Assembly (NCBI GenBank): GCA_028224375.1
Contig: JAOIVW010000010.1
Coordinates: forward strand, 1 to 64,000
Length of the DNA stretch: 64,000 bases
Source of the DNA: Hellea sp.
Lineage (GTDB): Bacteria; Pseudomonadota; Alphaproteobacteria; Caulobacterales; Maricaulaceae
Reading direction: 5' to 3'
The notes under the pieces were generated by a model. That model did not search any database and had not been told where the DNA came from. It saw nothing but the letters and a program-made list of their open reading frames with translations. The position numbers and the translations under genes were made by a program. Of this stretch, positions 50,666-61,238 are shown piece after piece (position 1 is the stretch's first letter; each line of letters begins with the position of its first letter).

Positions 50666-52669
50666 TTAGAACTCTGACGAAACCCCGAAAAACAGCGTGC
50701 GCGGGCGGCCTGGGAAAAACCGTTCATTGCCAAAAGCGAAATCGGCACGATCCGCATAGCGTTTGTCAAAAATATTATCGACGCGGCCAAAGAGCCTTAT
50801 AGTCTCATTGATATCATAGCTGCTGCGAAGAACAAAAATATCATAACCGGGATAGTCGGCCGTATTTCCAGGGTTGGTAAAATAGCTGCCAACATGCCGC
50901 CATTCAATTTCCGCCGTTAGATCATCGGTCGGGTATAGGCTCGCGCGCATTTGCGCGAGCGTATCAGGCGCCGTATCTACGCGGTCGCCTGAGGTAATAT
51001 TATTGGCCGGGGACCCTTCATCAAGGTCGAAGTTATAAGTGTGCCGCGCCAGTGTGCCGCCGCCAGAAACGGAGAGCCAATCTGTAATGTCTCCATTAAA
51101 GCTCAATTCTATTCCGCTATGCCGCGTTTTGCCGTCCACGACATTAAAGCCATTGGCATTGCGGAAGAAGAAATTATCTTTCCATCCGGTGAAGGCGGCA
51201 AGTTCCGTATAAAAGGCTCCAAACTCGCCTTTGAAACCCACTTCCAAACTGTCCAGCGTTTCAACATCGGCCTCGCCCGCGACTTGATTTAATTGCACTG
51301 AATATAAATCCGTGACTTGCGGAGCGCGAGACCCTCTGGCAGCGCGCGCATAAATTAAAGGCCCATTATCGAAACTATAGCTCAACGTTGCTTTGGGCGT
51401 CACGGTCAGAAAGTCATCGCTGCGGTCCGCAACACGGATGAAACGGCCTGACTGGCCATCACTGGCTTGGTTGTCATAATTATAATCGGTATATTCCGCG
51501 CGCGCGCCAATATCGAGCGTCAGCCTGTCTGAGAGCTTCACGTCCTTTTGGGCGTAAACCGCGCCGACAAAACTCTCGACCTCATAATCATAATGCAAGC
51601 CCTGGACGAAAGAAAATTGGTCAGGGTTTTCCTGAAATTCAAAAAGTTTTCCTTTAGTATATTCGACATCTGCGCCAATGTTAAAACTGTCATCATAATA
51701 GGCGCTTTGCAGTCCCACAGAGCTATGGCCGTTTTTCTCAAGCGCTTGCCCCGGCACAAAATGGCGCAGGAAACGCAATTCGGCGCGGCGGGCATAAGGC
51801 GTGAGAGCGAGGGTTTTGCCGCCCTCTAACTGACGTTCAAACCGTGCTTGGGTGCGGTAGCTTTTACCGTCGCGAAAGGCTTCGGGGTTGGGGTTCGTGA
51901 ACCGAATATCATCATCGAGAAACGCATTATCGCCTTGAATAAAACCGGCCGTCTCTTGATTGAGATTATTAAAGGAGGAGAGCCAATCTACAGACCATGG
52001 GCCAAAATCCTCTTCATATTTTATTTGAAATTTCTGTTGGTCAAACCCGCTATCCTCGCGAAAGCCATTATCAGAGACGAGCGAAACTGAGCTGCGAAGC
52101 GGCCCTCTCGCAACGCTTAATTGCGACGAAACGAGACCATCATCACTGCCAAGGATTTCAAAATGATTAGGGCCATCTACATCGCGCGATTGAACGCTGA
52201 CCAGGCCGTGCACAGCATTGGAGCCAAAAAAGACAGGCCCCGGCCCTTTAAAGACTTCCAATTTACTCGCGAACTCTGTTCCTGCCTCGAAAAGCCCATT
52301 GACATTAGCGAAGCCCGCCGCGCGCAAAGGAACGCCGTCCTCGAGATAAAGAAATGACCCTGCCCCAGCCCCGCCTGTCAAAACGGGAGAGCGAATAGCA
52401 GTTAGATGCTCCTGTCCACTCCCGCGCTGTATATTCACGCCTGCTACAGCGTTGAGAGCTTCGGCAGGATGCACGAGGGCAACTTTATCCAATTCCGTTT
52501 GGCCAATAAGACCTATACTCCCTGGAATTTGACTTAAGGTTTTGTTCTTATCGTAAAATCCCTCGACGATAATTTCGTCGACATTAGGCAACAAGATTAC
52601 AATCTCATCCGCCTCCTGCCCCCAAGCAGGCACAGCAAATAATAACGGTATAGCGGCAAGATATTTCAC
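50666..52669 (-). CDS. TonB-dependent receptor, substrate unknown
   Basis: This 667-residue outer-membrane receptor has a signal peptide cleaved after AWGQ. The plug begins around SQIPGSIGLIGQTELDK and includes GVNIQRGSGQEHLTAIRSPVL. The barrel ends PGRPRTLFFGVSSEF with a terminal phenylalanine. There is no N-terminal signalling domain. Its ATG has a GGGGGTG ribosome site. It is 86 bases downstream of a TetR-family gene on the same strand. It differs clearly from the two alginate receptors and more resembles siderophore or small-ligand receptors. The 86-base gap is too short for a cobalamin riboswitch. Confidence 0.85.
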   Translation of the reverse strand: MKYLAAIPLLFAVPAWGQEADEIVILLPNVDEIIVEGFYDKNKTLSQIPGSIGLIGQTELDKVALVHPAEALNAVAGVNIQRGSGQEHLTAIRSPVLTGGAGAGSFLYLEDGVPLRAAGFANVNGLFEAGTEFASKLEVFKGPGPVFFGSNAVHGLVSVQSRDVDGPNHFEILGSDDGLVSSQLSVARGPLRSSVSLVSDNGFREDSGFDQQKFQIKYEEDFGPWSVDWLSSFNNLNQETAGFIQGDNAFLDDDIRFTNPNPEAFRDGKSYRTQARFERQLEGGKTLALTPYARRAELRFLRHFVPGQALEKNGHSSVGLQSAYYDDSFNIGADVEYTKGKLFEFQENPDQFSFVQGLHYDYEVESFVGAVYAQKDVKLSDRLTLDIGARAEYTDYNYDNQASDGQSGRFIRVADRSDDFLTVTPKATLSYSFDNGPLIYARAARGSRAPQVTDLYSVQLNQVAGEADVETLDSLEVGFKGEFGAFYTELAAFTGWKDNFFFRNANGFNVVDGKTRHSGIELSFNGDITDWLSVSGGGTLARHTYNFDLDEGSPANNITSGDRVDTAPDTLAQMRASLYPTDDLTAEIEWRHVGSYFTNPGNTADYPGYDIFVLRSSYDINETIRLFGRVDNIFDKRYADRADFAFGNERFFPGRPRTLFFGVSSEF

Positions 52670-52755
52670 CCCCGCCCTATGCCCGAGTTTGCGGGCCGCT
52701 TAAACAAAAAGATTGACGCTATGACGCCGCAGTCAGCATGGCTGGTTACGTCAGT

Positions 52756-53313
52756 CTAACTCACCGCTTGAATAACCCGGGCGACATAATTATCCAGCAC
52801 GGCTTCGGGTGTATTATCGAGCTTCATGCGCGCATAGCTATAGGACGCCGTCAAAATCATTGTAGCATCAGACGGATCAGGGTTTTCTTTATGCATGTGA
52901 TGCTCAATGCCTTTTAGAACCCACTCTTGAAATTTAAGAAATTGCGGGCGCACGCCTTGTCCAAATGAAGCCGACCAGTTTAAAACAACTTTTAAAATAT
53001 CCGGATGTTGTTGCGCCAAAAATACGTAACTATCGGCGAGTTTTTGGACATGCTCTTGCGGGGTAAAGCCCGGCGGCGTAATAGTCGAAAACATCTTATC
53101 AAAAACATTATAGACTTCTTGAAAGACAGCCTCTGTAAGCTTTTCACGTGTTGCAAAATAATTGAATACCGTCGCCGTCGAGACCTTGGCGCGCTTGGCA
53201 ATATCCCCATGCCCTGCACGCTCCACCCCCAATTCGCCGTAACAGCTAATGGCCACACGCAGTAATTGCTCTCGCCTAGCCTCGCGCTGTAAGCGTCGTT
53301 TTGTGATTGTCAT
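52756..53313 (-). CDS. TetR-family transcriptional regulator
   Basis: This 185-residue regulator has an N-terminal helix-turn-helix at about 28-55 (GHGDIAKRAKVSTATVFNYFATREKL). The remaining helical part is the ligand-binding domain (about 75-180). It is read before the TonB receptor on the same strand, so it may regulate it. TGACG/CGTCA inverted pieces in the 86-base gap downstream are too loose to call as an operator. Confidence 0.85.
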   Translation of the reverse strand: MTITKRRLQREARREQLLRVAISCYGELGVERAGHGDIAKRAKVSTATVFNYFATREKLTEAVFQEVYNVFDKMFSTITPPGFTPQEHVQKLADSYVFLAQQHPDILKVVLNWSASFGQGVRPQFLKFQEWVLKGIEHHMHKENPDPSDATMILTASYSYARMKLDNTPEAVLDNYVARVIQAVS

Positions 53314-53448
53314 AAATCCCCAACTTCAAGGAGAACATAAAGCAAAACCGCGTAACAAAGACAAGTGGTTTTAAATTAAATTACAGTTGACAGTGTTGCG
53401 CCCACAAAGAGGATAAACTCTTTAAAAAAACAGAGTGTTATTATGATC

Positions 53449-56400
53449 TTAGCTTGTTTTTTTTGGGGCTTGAGGTTTAGGCTTTGCTGCCGCCGTTTTG
53501 GGCTTACTTGGCCGCGCCGCAGCTTTTGAGGCAATGTCCAGCGGCATTTTTTGGCTGACGATATTTAAATCTGTTTGCGGGAATGGAATCGATATTCCGG
53601 CCTTAGCCAAGACTTTATTGATATCCGTATGCACCATATGCCGAACATTGACGCGGTCCTCAAAATTACGCAGGAAGACACGCAATTCAAAATTAAGCGA
53701 GCTGTCACCAAAACCGACAAAGAGCACTTGAGGTGCCGGCATTTCTAAAATCTTTGAATTCGCGTTTAAGGCTTCCAGCATTAAGTCACGCGCCTTATCT
53801 GTATCCGATCCATAAGCAATGCCGACAGGCACCGTTAACCGCGTCACAGAGTTAGATAGCGTCCAATTTGTAACACGTTCACTAATCAAAGCCTCATTCG
53901 GAATAAGAATTTCACGGTTTTCCAAATCTGCTAAAGTCGTCGCCCGGATTTGTATGCGAGACACAGTCCCGCTTTGTTCGCCAATCGTCACATAATCGCC
54001 AATTCGCACGGGGCGCTCAAATAAGATAATCAGGCCCGAGACAAAGTTGGCAATGATTTTCTGGAGACCCAGACCAATACCAACAGAGAGACCTGTCACA
54101 ATCCATTTAAGCTGTGACCATTGAAGTCCTAATTTATCAAAACTAATAACGACGCCAACAGCGATAATGATATAACCCAATATTGTTTTTATGGCATAGC
54201 GTGTACCAGCATCAACGCCGGCGCGATTGAGAACAAATATTTCTAAAAAGCCCGGTAAGTTTTTAGCGGCAATAAATGTCAATATGAGGATAACGAAAAA
54301 CTGCATCAAGTTCCACAGCGTGATGGGAATCGCGATGTCTTTTAGAACGCCCGCTTCATCCACCAATTGTCCGGTGTAAGAGCCAATTTGAACTTCGTTG
54401 AAAATCGAAAGGGCTGGCAATAAATCAGACCATATGAGCCACATGGCAGCGGCAAAGCCTAAGAGGATTAAGGTGCTGAGGAGTTGCGCGGATTGACGGC
54501 TCATCGCTTTGACATCAATCTCGCTTGTATCAACGGGCGTTGGGGCCGGTGGTTCTTCGCCGCTCTCTTCAGCCTTTAATTTCTCGATTTTAGCCTTAAG
54601 CGCCACATCGCGTTTTTCTAAGGCTTGCCGAAAAGCGATTTGCCGCTGCGCGACCAATATGGTGCGCTTAATCAAGCCGTGTACAACATAGGTTAGCAGG
54701 AATAACCAGGCCGACAGAAATAGGCGGCTCAGCAATTCACGCGCCGTATCATAATAACCATAGAGCGCCAGCCCCCCTGCAATGATGGGCAAACCGACAG
54801 ACACAAATGTCAACGGGCCTTTATATTTGATAAAGAAGCTTTCCTTATCAAAATTAGACGTATGTATTTTACGTTTCTCCCATAACACTTTGAATCCAAA
54901 CCACGTGAGAGCGGCCGCCGTCACAACAAAGGCGAAGACACTAAAGCCTCCATAAACACTGGCATCTGGACTTGAATCTGTGAGCGCAATCAAAGCGGTA
55001 GACGCCCCTGCGAGCGGAATAAACCAGCGCAGCTGCTTATTGACGCTTTCACGGAAACCCGGCGGCAATCTGTAATGCGCCGCGAATAAAGATTTATCTT
55101 TATCCCATACCCGCCATGTCAGCATAAATAATGAAAACAATGAAACATAAAGGAAGGCGTCGGATAGCCCGCCAATTAATTGGTCAGGGGAATCGCTTAA
55201 GTTAAACAAGAGCCACAATAAGATAAAGATAAGCGGAAAAGGTAGCGCGATGACTATACAGGACAGAATAACAGCTGGGGTATGCCAGTAATTATCCTGT
55301 TGCACGCGCCCTACTTTTTTTGATCGGTCAAGAATATCCTGCCACAATTTTTTGCGGATCAGAAGACTCGTTATGCTCGCGGCAACAAAGACAAAGACCA
55401 AAAACCAAAGACGTGTAATTTGCAGGATAAAAACATCAAACGTCAGGCGAATATTTTTCGGCGAGAACACGGTCAAAATACCTGTGCCGACTTTTGCAGG
55501 CCATCCAAAATTAATCGACGGCACACTGGGCACCCATAAGAGTTTTTCATCCAATGTGGATTCTAGCTTTTCAGTGTTAGCCAATAATACGCTTTGTTGC
55601 TCCGCCAGATTCGCGATTTCGCTGCGCCGCGATGAGGCCGCCGTCATCACGCGCTGCAGAAGCTCTCTGCGCTCCGACACAAGAGATTGCAGCGCAGTAA
55701 CATCATCCTCAGTCAAATCTGGCAGATCAGGCGCATTCGTGCGCGCTTGCGCCAGCATGGCCGGTGCATCCACAGGGCCAAACGGAATATCACGCAAAGT
55801 TTCTTGGGCGATGAGGCGTTCCTGAGTCACAAGGATACGTGATTTTTGTGTCTCTTTAATTTCTGTCTTTAAGACTTGAGACGGGGTGAATTGATTGGAT
55901 AAACGGCGCAACGTCGCCCCGGCGCGGCGATCCAATGACCCGCTTTTGATTAATTCTTCTGCGACCTGTAAATCACTATCCAAGATGTCCAAGCGTGATC
56001 GTGTCGCGGCTAATTTTTTAGACACTTCTGCAGCGCCTGTCGCAAATTCAACAATTTCTTCGGCTAGCGTTAGATTTTTCCTGGATAAATCAGACAAGAT
56101 AGGATGAGCGTTCGCATAATTATCAACAGCTTCGCTGGCATTAAATTCTACAGTTGCAGCTTCGTTCAACCGCTTTTGCCCTGTGACCTCTGAGAGATAT
56201 TGCACATCTTCTGACAGTCTTCGGAGTTTCAGCTCGGCCAAGGTACTTCGTGCCGTGACAATTTCCTGCCGCTTAGCCAGGCCTGCGATTTCTTGCTCGA
56301 GCGAAGAAATTTGTGTCCGCCTAAAATAACGACGGGACTGCAGCGCGCGCCTATTCGCATTCGAAACAGCGTCAAGGCCGTCCTCACCTAATTCACTTAA

Positions 56401-56955
56401 AGCGGTTGAAATTTCTACGAGGCGTGTGCGCCCTTCACTCAGCTCTTTCGGGGCGGCAATCTGACGGGTCGCGAGATTTTGCTGACCATTTTTGTACCCC
56501 TCCACCTCAGAGCGTAATGTCCTAAGCTCGCTCTCTTTGACAATGAGATCTTGTTCCAGCTTGAGCAGCGTCTCTTCGCGCATCGGCTCGTCATCTTTTT
56601 CTGGGGATTTCGCAATCTCAGCCTGAGCCGCAGTGATATCAGCCCGCAGCGTTTGCAGGGTTTGCGGCGCATTTTCGAGTTCCACCTTAAACCTCGTAAG
56701 GTTTTCGAGATTTTTAGTCGCATTGGCTAATGAGGTTATGGACGTCTCAATATATGTTTTGGCCTGTTTCTTTTGCTCTTCCGTCAGTGTTTCGGAGGTT
56801 GTGATAGCGTTTAAATCGGCTTCAAGATTACTGGTCGTGAAATTCGGTATGTCATATGTCTGCGGCTCAGGGGTTTGCGCCTGCGCCGTTGCCAGAACAA
56901 ATAGAGCGGCAAGAACAATGAATATATATGTGAAATATGAGTGCAGCCGATTCAT
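53449..56955 (-). CDS. Large mechanosensitive channel, MscK/KefA type
   Basis: This 1168-residue protein has a signal peptide cleaved after ATAQAQ, then a periplasmic coiled-coil region (about 40-480). About ten membrane helices follow, and the MscS core is at the C-terminus (about 900-1130). The pore helix reads GLSVGIGLGLQKIIANFVSG, and the soluble beta domain begins ERPVRIGDYVTIGEQSG. The C-terminus is Lys/Pro/Ala-rich. It protects cells against hypo-osmotic shock by gating under tension. It is a lone gene, divergent from rfbC. Confidence 0.9.
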   Translation of the reverse strand: MNRLHSYFTYIFIVLAALFVLATAQAQTPEPQTYDIPNFTTSNLEADLNAITTSETLTEEQKKQAKTYIETSITSLANATKNLENLTRFKVELENAPQTLQTLRADITAAQAEIAKSPEKDDEPMREETLLKLEQDLIVKESELRTLRSEVEGYKNGQQNLATRQIAAPKELSEGRTRLVEISTALSELGEDGLDAVSNANRRALQSRRYFRRTQISSLEQEIAGLAKRQEIVTARSTLAELKLRRLSEDVQYLSEVTGQKRLNEAATVEFNASEAVDNYANAHPILSDLSRKNLTLAEEIVEFATGAAEVSKKLAATRSRLDILDSDLQVAEELIKSGSLDRRAGATLRRLSNQFTPSQVLKTEIKETQKSRILVTQERLIAQETLRDIPFGPVDAPAMLAQARTNAPDLPDLTEDDVTALQSLVSERRELLQRVMTAASSRRSEIANLAEQQSVLLANTEKLESTLDEKLLWVPSVPSINFGWPAKVGTGILTVFSPKNIRLTFDVFILQITRLWFLVFVFVAASITSLLIRKKLWQDILDRSKKVGRVQQDNYWHTPAVILSCIVIALPFPLIFILLWLLFNLSDSPDQLIGGLSDAFLYVSLFSLFMLTWRVWDKDKSLFAAHYRLPPGFRESVNKQLRWFIPLAGASTALIALTDSSPDASVYGGFSVFAFVVTAAALTWFGFKVLWEKRKIHTSNFDKESFFIKYKGPLTFVSVGLPIIAGGLALYGYYDTARELLSRLFLSAWLFLLTYVVHGLIKRTILVAQRQIAFRQALEKRDVALKAKIEKLKAEESGEEPPAPTPVDTSEIDVKAMSRQSAQLLSTLILLGFAAAMWLIWSDLLPALSIFNEVQIGSYTGQLVDEAGVLKDIAIPITLWNLMQFFVILILTFIAAKNLPGFLEIFVLNRAGVDAGTRYAIKTILGYIIIAVGVVISFDKLGLQWSQLKWIVTGLSVGIGLGLQKIIANFVSGLIILFERPVRIGDYVTIGEQSGTVSRIQIRATTLADLENREILIPNEALISERVTNWTLSNSVTRLTVPVGIAYGSDTDKARDLMLEALNANSKILEMPAPQVLFVGFGDSSLNFELRVFLRNFEDRVNVRHMVHTDINKVLAKAGISIPFPQTDLNIVSQKMPLDIASKAAARPSKPKTAAAKPKPQAPKKTS

Positions 56956-57049
56956 ATGTCTTCACTATGACATAAGTCTCTGAATGTCTGCATGAAATTT
57001 CCACAAGGCGCAGCTTGCGCCGCGATATATTAAGCGCCAAAAGCACCTT

Positions 57050-57601
57050 ATGGAAACCAAGACATTTTCAATTGACGGGCCTGTGCTGTTTACGCCGAAA
57101 AAATTTCGCGATGGGCGCGGATTTTTCGCGGAAATATTTAAGGCCTCTGCCTTTGAAGCGGCGGTGGGCAGCGCGCATAATTTCGTTCAAGACAATCTGT
57201 CTGTCTCTGAAAAAACTGGAACATTGCGCGGCCTGCATTATCAAGCCCCGCCTCACGCCCAAGGTAAACTTGTCTCCTGTCAGCGCGGGCAGATTACGGA
57301 TGTCATCGTCGATGTGCGCAAAAGCTCGCCAACCTATGGACAGCATATCAGTGTCGATTTATCCGCAGACACGCGCGCACAGCTTTGGGTCCCGCCCAAT
57401 TTTTTGCATGGCTATGTCACGCGTGAAGATGATTGCGAGGTGGTTTATAAAGTCACAGATTATTACGCGCCTGACGCTGAAGGCTCTGTCATGTGGAATG
57501 ATCCTGACCTAGCCATTGATTGGGGCACCGTAAAACCCATTATATCCGAGCGCGATTTAGACGGGCAAAGCTTTGCTGATTTCGAAAGCCCCTTCGCATG
57601 A
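57050..57601 (+). CDS. rfbC: dTDP-4-dehydrorhamnose 3,5-epimerase
   Basis: This 183-residue cupin-fold epimerase works third in dTDP-L-rhamnose synthesis. The catalytic histidine lies in TLRGLHYQ, with QDNLS before it. [12 protein letters not shown] and [13 protein letters not shown] are the second set of active-site residues, including a conserved tyrosine. The ATG overlaps no other gene and has only a weak ribosome site. The stop overlaps the rfbB ATG by 4 bases (ATGA). Confidence 0.93.
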   Translation: METKTFSIDGPVLFTPKKFRDGRGFFAEIFKASAFEAAVGSAHNFVQDNLSVSEKTGTLRGLHYQAPPHAQGKLVSCQRGQITDVIVDVRKSSPTYGQHISVDLSADTRAQLWVPPNFLHGYVTREDDCEVVYKVTDYYAPDAEGSVMWNDPDLAIDWGTVKPIISERDLDGQSFADFESPFA

Positions 57602-58617
57602 CCCTTCTTATCACAGGCGGCTGCGGATTTATCGGCTCCGAGCTTGTGCGCCAAGCCGCAGTAGAAGGACGGGATATCGTCAATATAGACGCCCTCACCT
57701 ATGCCGCCAGCCCCGCGAGCCTTGCCTCGATAGACGACTATGAAAATTACCGCTTTGAGCAACTTGACATTCGGGACGCGGCAAAACTGGGTGCGTTATT
57801 CGCAGATGTAAAACCCGAAGCGGTCATCCATTTGGCCGCCGAGTCCCATGTCGACCGCTCCATTGACGGGGCAGCTGATTTTGTCACGACGAATATCAAC
57901 GGCACCTTTAATCTGCTCGAAGCTGCCCGCAAATATGGCGCGAAGTTTTTACATGTCTCGACGGACGAAGTTTACGGCGACCTCTCAGAAGACGACCCCG
58001 CCTTTACGGAAACCACAGCCTATGCGCCAAGCTCGCCCTATTCCGCCAGTAAGGCCGCCAGTGACCACCTCGTCAGAGCTTGGGGACGCACATATGATTT
58101 ACCCGTTCTAATAACCAATTGCTCAAATAATTACGGCCCCTTTCAATTTCCTGAAAAACTCATCCCAGTCATCATCCTCTCCTGCCTTTTTGAAAAACCC
58201 ATCCCCGTTTACGGCAAAGGCGAAAATATTCGCGACTGGCTTTACGTTGGCGATCATGTGCGGGCTTTGCTGAATGTTTTAGATGGCGGCGCGTTAGGCG
58301 AGACTTATAATATTGGCGGCAATAACGAGCGCCGTAATATTGATCTCGTCCATACGATTTGCGCAATTATGGATGCTGAGCGCCCCCGCAGCTCAGGGCA
58401 ATATGCTGACCTGATTGACTTTGTCACCGACAGGCCCGGCCACGACCGCCGCTACGCTGTCAATGCTGCGAAGATTAAAACAGAGCTGGGCTGGGAACCG
58501 TCCACCTTAGGCGATCAAGGCTTTACCGCCACTGTGCGCTGGTATCTCGATAACCGAGCTTGGTGGGAACCGCTTCTGTCTCGCAATGGTGTGGGCAAAC
58601 GGCTTGGCCTGATATGA
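57598..58617 (+). CDS. rfbB: dTDP-glucose 4,6-dehydratase
   Basis: This 339-residue extended SDR converts dTDP-glucose to the 4-keto-6-deoxy sugar. The NAD site is [16 protein letters not shown], and [16 protein letters not shown] is typical of RfbB. The catalytic STDEVYGDL, with [15 protein letters not shown] (Y-x3-K), is intact. It is translationally coupled to rfbC upstream and to rfbD downstream (ATGA overlaps). Confidence 0.94.
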   Translation: MTLLITGGCGFIGSELVRQAAVEGRDIVNIDALTYAASPASLASIDDYENYRFEQLDIRDAAKLGALFADVKPEAVIHLAAESHVDRSIDGAADFVTTNINGTFNLLEAARKYGAKFLHVSTDEVYGDLSEDDPAFTETTAYAPSSPYSASKAASDHLVRAWGRTYDLPVLITNCSNNYGPFQFPEKLIPVIILSCLFEKPIPVYGKGENIRDWLYVGDHVRALLNVLDGGALGETYNIGGNNERRNIDLVHTICAIMDAERPRSSGQYADLIDFVTDRPGHDRRYAVNAAKIKTELGWEPSTLGDQGFTATVRWYLDNRAWWEPLLSRNGVGKRLGLI

Positions 58618-59471
58618 GCATTTTAGTCTTTGGGAAAAACGGGCAATTATCACGCGCGCTGCAACGCTCTTTAACCGCAAGGGGCGCAGAATTTTCCTGT
58701 TATGGCCGCAAAGAATTAGACCTTATCGCCCATCCTGAAAACGCGGCGCAATTGATACGCAAGCTATCGCCTGACGCGGTCATCAATGGCTGCGCCTTTA
58801 CCGATGTTGACGGGGCTGAAAAACAGGCGGCAGAGGCCAATATCCTCAACGCCAAAGCGCCCGGGATCATGGCCGCCGCTTGCGCTAAAGCCGATATCCC
58901 GTTCATCCATATCTCAACGGATTACGTTTTTGATGGCGAGAAAAGCGGGGCTTATCATCCGACCGATAAACGAAACCCTCTCAACACCTATGGCCGCAGC
59001 AAGGCCGCTGGTGAACGCGCTGTCATGGCGGCAGGCGGGCAAAGCCTCATCCTGCGCACAAGCTGGGTTTATGACGGGACGGGGCAGAACTTTATGACCA
59101 CCATGCTGCGTCTCGCCGCATCAGAGACCCATCTTAATCTGGTCAGCACGCAATTTGGACGGCCCACCTATGCGGGTCATTTGGCCGAGGCTTGTTTGGC
59201 GGCGCTGGAAACCATGCCCGCGCAGCCCAAGATTTATCATGTCAGCAATAGCGGGCCGGTCATAAGTTGGGCCGATTTCGCCGAAGCTATTTTTGACCAC
59301 GCCAAACTCCATCCTGATGTGACGCGGGTCAGCTCAGATCATTTCCCGCGCCCGGCTAAGCGGCCTGATAATTCAGCACTAGATATCACAGATTTTGAGC
59401 GCGATTTTCAGCATCCCCTGCAGCCGTGGCAAATGGGTTTGGAATTAGCTTTCCAAGAGCGGAACACATAA
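58614..59471 (+). CDS. rfbD: dTDP-4-dehydrorhamnose reductase
   Basis: This SDR carries out the last step of dTDP-L-rhamnose synthesis using NADPH. From the ATG that overlaps the rfbB stop it has 285 residues; longer frames would read through rfb[15 protein letters not shown] is the nucleotide site, STDYVFDG and [12 protein letters not shown] the active site (Y-x3-K), and the C-terminal region holds [12 protein letters not shown]. The glucose-1-phosphate thymidylyltransferase gene rfbA is not in view. Confidence 0.93.
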   Translation: MSILVFGKNGQLSRALQRSLTARGAEFSCYGRKELDLIAHPENAAQLIRKLSPDAVINGCAFTDVDGAEKQAAEANILNAKAPGIMAAACAKADIPFIHISTDYVFDGEKSGAYHPTDKRNPLNTYGRSKAAGERAVMAAGGQSLILRTSWVYDGTGQNFMTTMLRLAASETHLNLVSTQFGRPTYAGHLAEACLAALETMPAQPKIYHVSNSGPVISWADFAEAIFDHAKLHPDVTRVSSDHFPRPAKRPDNSALDITDFERDFQHPLQPWQMGLELAFQERNT

Positions 59472-59485
59472 GCTAAGACCCGCTC

Positions 59486-60427
59486 ATGACCATTGCCCCT
59501 GCCATAGAGGTTACAAACCTTCAAAAGACTTACGCCAAGTCCAAAAAGGCCCCTGCCAAAGAGGCGCTGAAAAGCGTGGACTTAAGCATTCCGCGCGGCT
59601 CTATTTTTGGCCTGCTCGGGCCTAATGGGGCAGGAAAATCCACGCTGATTAATATCCTTTCGGGCATGGTCAATAAGACCTCAGGCACGGCAAAGATTTG
59701 CGGCTATGATATTGATAGCCAAACCCGTCAGGCCCGCGCCTCTATCGGGATTGTGCCCCAAGAAATTGCGATGGATGTGTTCTTTACGCCTTTCCAAGCC
59801 TTGGAACTACAAGCCGGATATTACGGCGTGCCCAAGGCCGAGCGCCGCAGCGAGGAAATCCTAGCCGCTCTGGGCCTGTCTGATAAACGTGATGCCTATG
59901 TGCGCCAGCTCTCAGGCGGAATGAAGCGGCGGCTCTTAATTGCCAAAGCGCTTGTCCATAATCCCCCCGTTCTCATTCTGGATGAACCGACCGCGGGGGT
60001 TGATATTGAACTCAGGCGGCAGCTTTGGGTCTATGTCGAGGAGCTACATCGGCGCGGCACGACCATCATTTTGACAACCCATTATCTCGAAGAAGCCGAA
60101 GCGCTTTGTGATCATATTGCCATCATGCATCACGGCGAAATTGTTGCCAATGAGAGCAAAGACACGCTGATGTCGCGGCTGGATAAACGCACCTTAGTCA
60201 TTACGCCGACTGAACCGATTAGCGCCGTTCCGACGGAGCTGAAAGATTTAGACGCCGCTGTGAATGAGAACGGACAGCTCGCGATTAATTATCGCAGCGG
60301 CACAGATTCAATATCAGCTATGCTCGCGCAGGTGAAATCCGCAGGGCTCTCTATTCTGGATTTGCGCACCGAAGAGCCTGATTTGGAAGACGTGTTCCTA
60401 TCCCTGACCTACGCCCAAGACACTTAG
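59486..60427 (+). CDS. ABC transporter ATP-binding protein (ABC-2 type, YadG-like)
   Basis: This 313-residue ATPase has Walker A GPNGAGKST, a Q-loop VPQEIAMD, the signature LSGGMKRRL, Walker B VLILDEPTAG and the switch histidine in TTHYLEEAE. A C-terminal extension with DLRTEEPDLEDVFLSLT is typical of ABC-2 exporters. No permease gene follows; the next gene is pstB on the opposite strand. It is 14 bases after rfbD, so it may be co-transcribed and act on a polysaccharide export system encoded elsewhere, but that is not shown. Confidence 0.88.
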   Translation: MTIAPAIEVTNLQKTYAKSKKAPAKEALKSVDLSIPRGSIFGLLGPNGAGKSTLINILSGMVNKTSGTAKICGYDIDSQTRQARASIGIVPQEIAMDVFFTPFQALELQAGYYGVPKAERRSEEILAALGLSDKRDAYVRQLSGGMKRRLLIAKALVHNPPVLILDEPTAGVDIELRRQLWVYVEELHRRGTTIILTTHYLEEAEALCDHIAIMHHGEIVANESKDTLMSRLDKRTLVITPTEPISAVPTELKDLDAAVNENGQLAINYRSGTDSISAMLAQVKSAGLSILDLRTEEPDLEDVFLSLTYAQDT

Positions 60428-60446
60428 CCTAAGACGAGCCAAAACC

Positions 60447-61214
60447 TTAACCCGTACGGCCTGTGATGTAGTCCTGCGTGCGGCTATCGCCGGGATTTGT
60501 GAAGATTTTATCGGTATCGTCATATTCAATGAGGTCGCCCATATAAAAGTAAGCGGTTTTATCTGACACCCGCGCGGCTTGGGCCATAGAGTGGGTGACG
60601 ATGATGATGCAGTAGCGCTCTTTAATCTCTTCAATCAAGGCTTCGAGTTTAGCTGTTGCAATCGGGTCCAAGGCGGAAGCGGGTTCGTCCATGAGGATAA
60701 CTTCAGGGTCAACAGCAATGGCACGGGCAATGACGAGGCGCTGCTGCTGTCCGCCTGACAGACCTGTGCCTGAGAGCTTAAGACGGTCTTTAACCTCATC
60801 CCATAATCCCGCGCGGCGCAGAGATTTTTCAACCAGCGCATCAAGTTCGGCCTTGGACGAGGTTAGCCCGTGAATACGCGGCCCGTAAGCGACGTTATCA
60901 TAGATGGATTTGGGGAACGGATTAGGCTTTTGGAACACCATGCCAACCTGTGCGCGTAGTAAAACGGGGTCGAGATTTTTGTCGTAAATATCCTGTCCGT
61001 CCATAAGGATTTGACCTGATACACGCGCGCCGTCAATCGTATCATTCATGCGGTTAAAGGTGCGCAGAAAGGTCGACTTCCCGCAGCCTGACGGCCCAAT
61101 AAAAGCGGTGACGCCGCGATCAGGAATATCGATATCGATGCCATGCAAGGCTTCGAAATCGCCGTAATGAACACGCACATCGCGGCAGGTAAATTTTATG
61201 TTGCTATCAATCAT
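60447..61214 (-). CDS. pstB: Phosphate ABC transporter ATP-binding protein
   Basis: This 255-residue ATPase powers phosphate import. Walker A is GPSGCGKST, the signature LSGGQQQRL, Walker [14 protein letters not shown], and the H-loop VTHSMAQ. The characteristic [20 protein letters not shown] is present. It is downstream of pstA (24-base gap) in a pstS-pstC-pstA-pstB order. No phoU follows in this window, since the next gene is on the opposite strand. Confidence 0.96.
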   Translation of the reverse strand: MIDSNIKFTCRDVRVHYGDFEALHGIDIDIPDRGVTAFIGPSGCGKSTFLRTFNRMNDTIDGARVSGQILMDGQDIYDKNLDPVLLRAQVGMVFQKPNPFPKSIYDNVAYGPRIHGLTSSKAELDALVEKSLRRAGLWDEVKDRLKLSGTGLSGGQQQRLVIARAIAVDPEVILMDEPASALDPIATAKLEALIEEIKERYCIIIVTHSMAQAARVSDKTAYFYMGDLIEYDDTDKIFTNPGDSRTQDYITGRTG

Positions 61215-61238
61215 ATCAAATCTCTCACCCGCCCGTCT

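Noticed and set aside
52670-52755. Cobalamin riboswitch upstream of the third TonB receptor
   Set aside because: The gap to the TetR gene is only 86 bases, too short for the fold, and no recognisable B12-box was seen.
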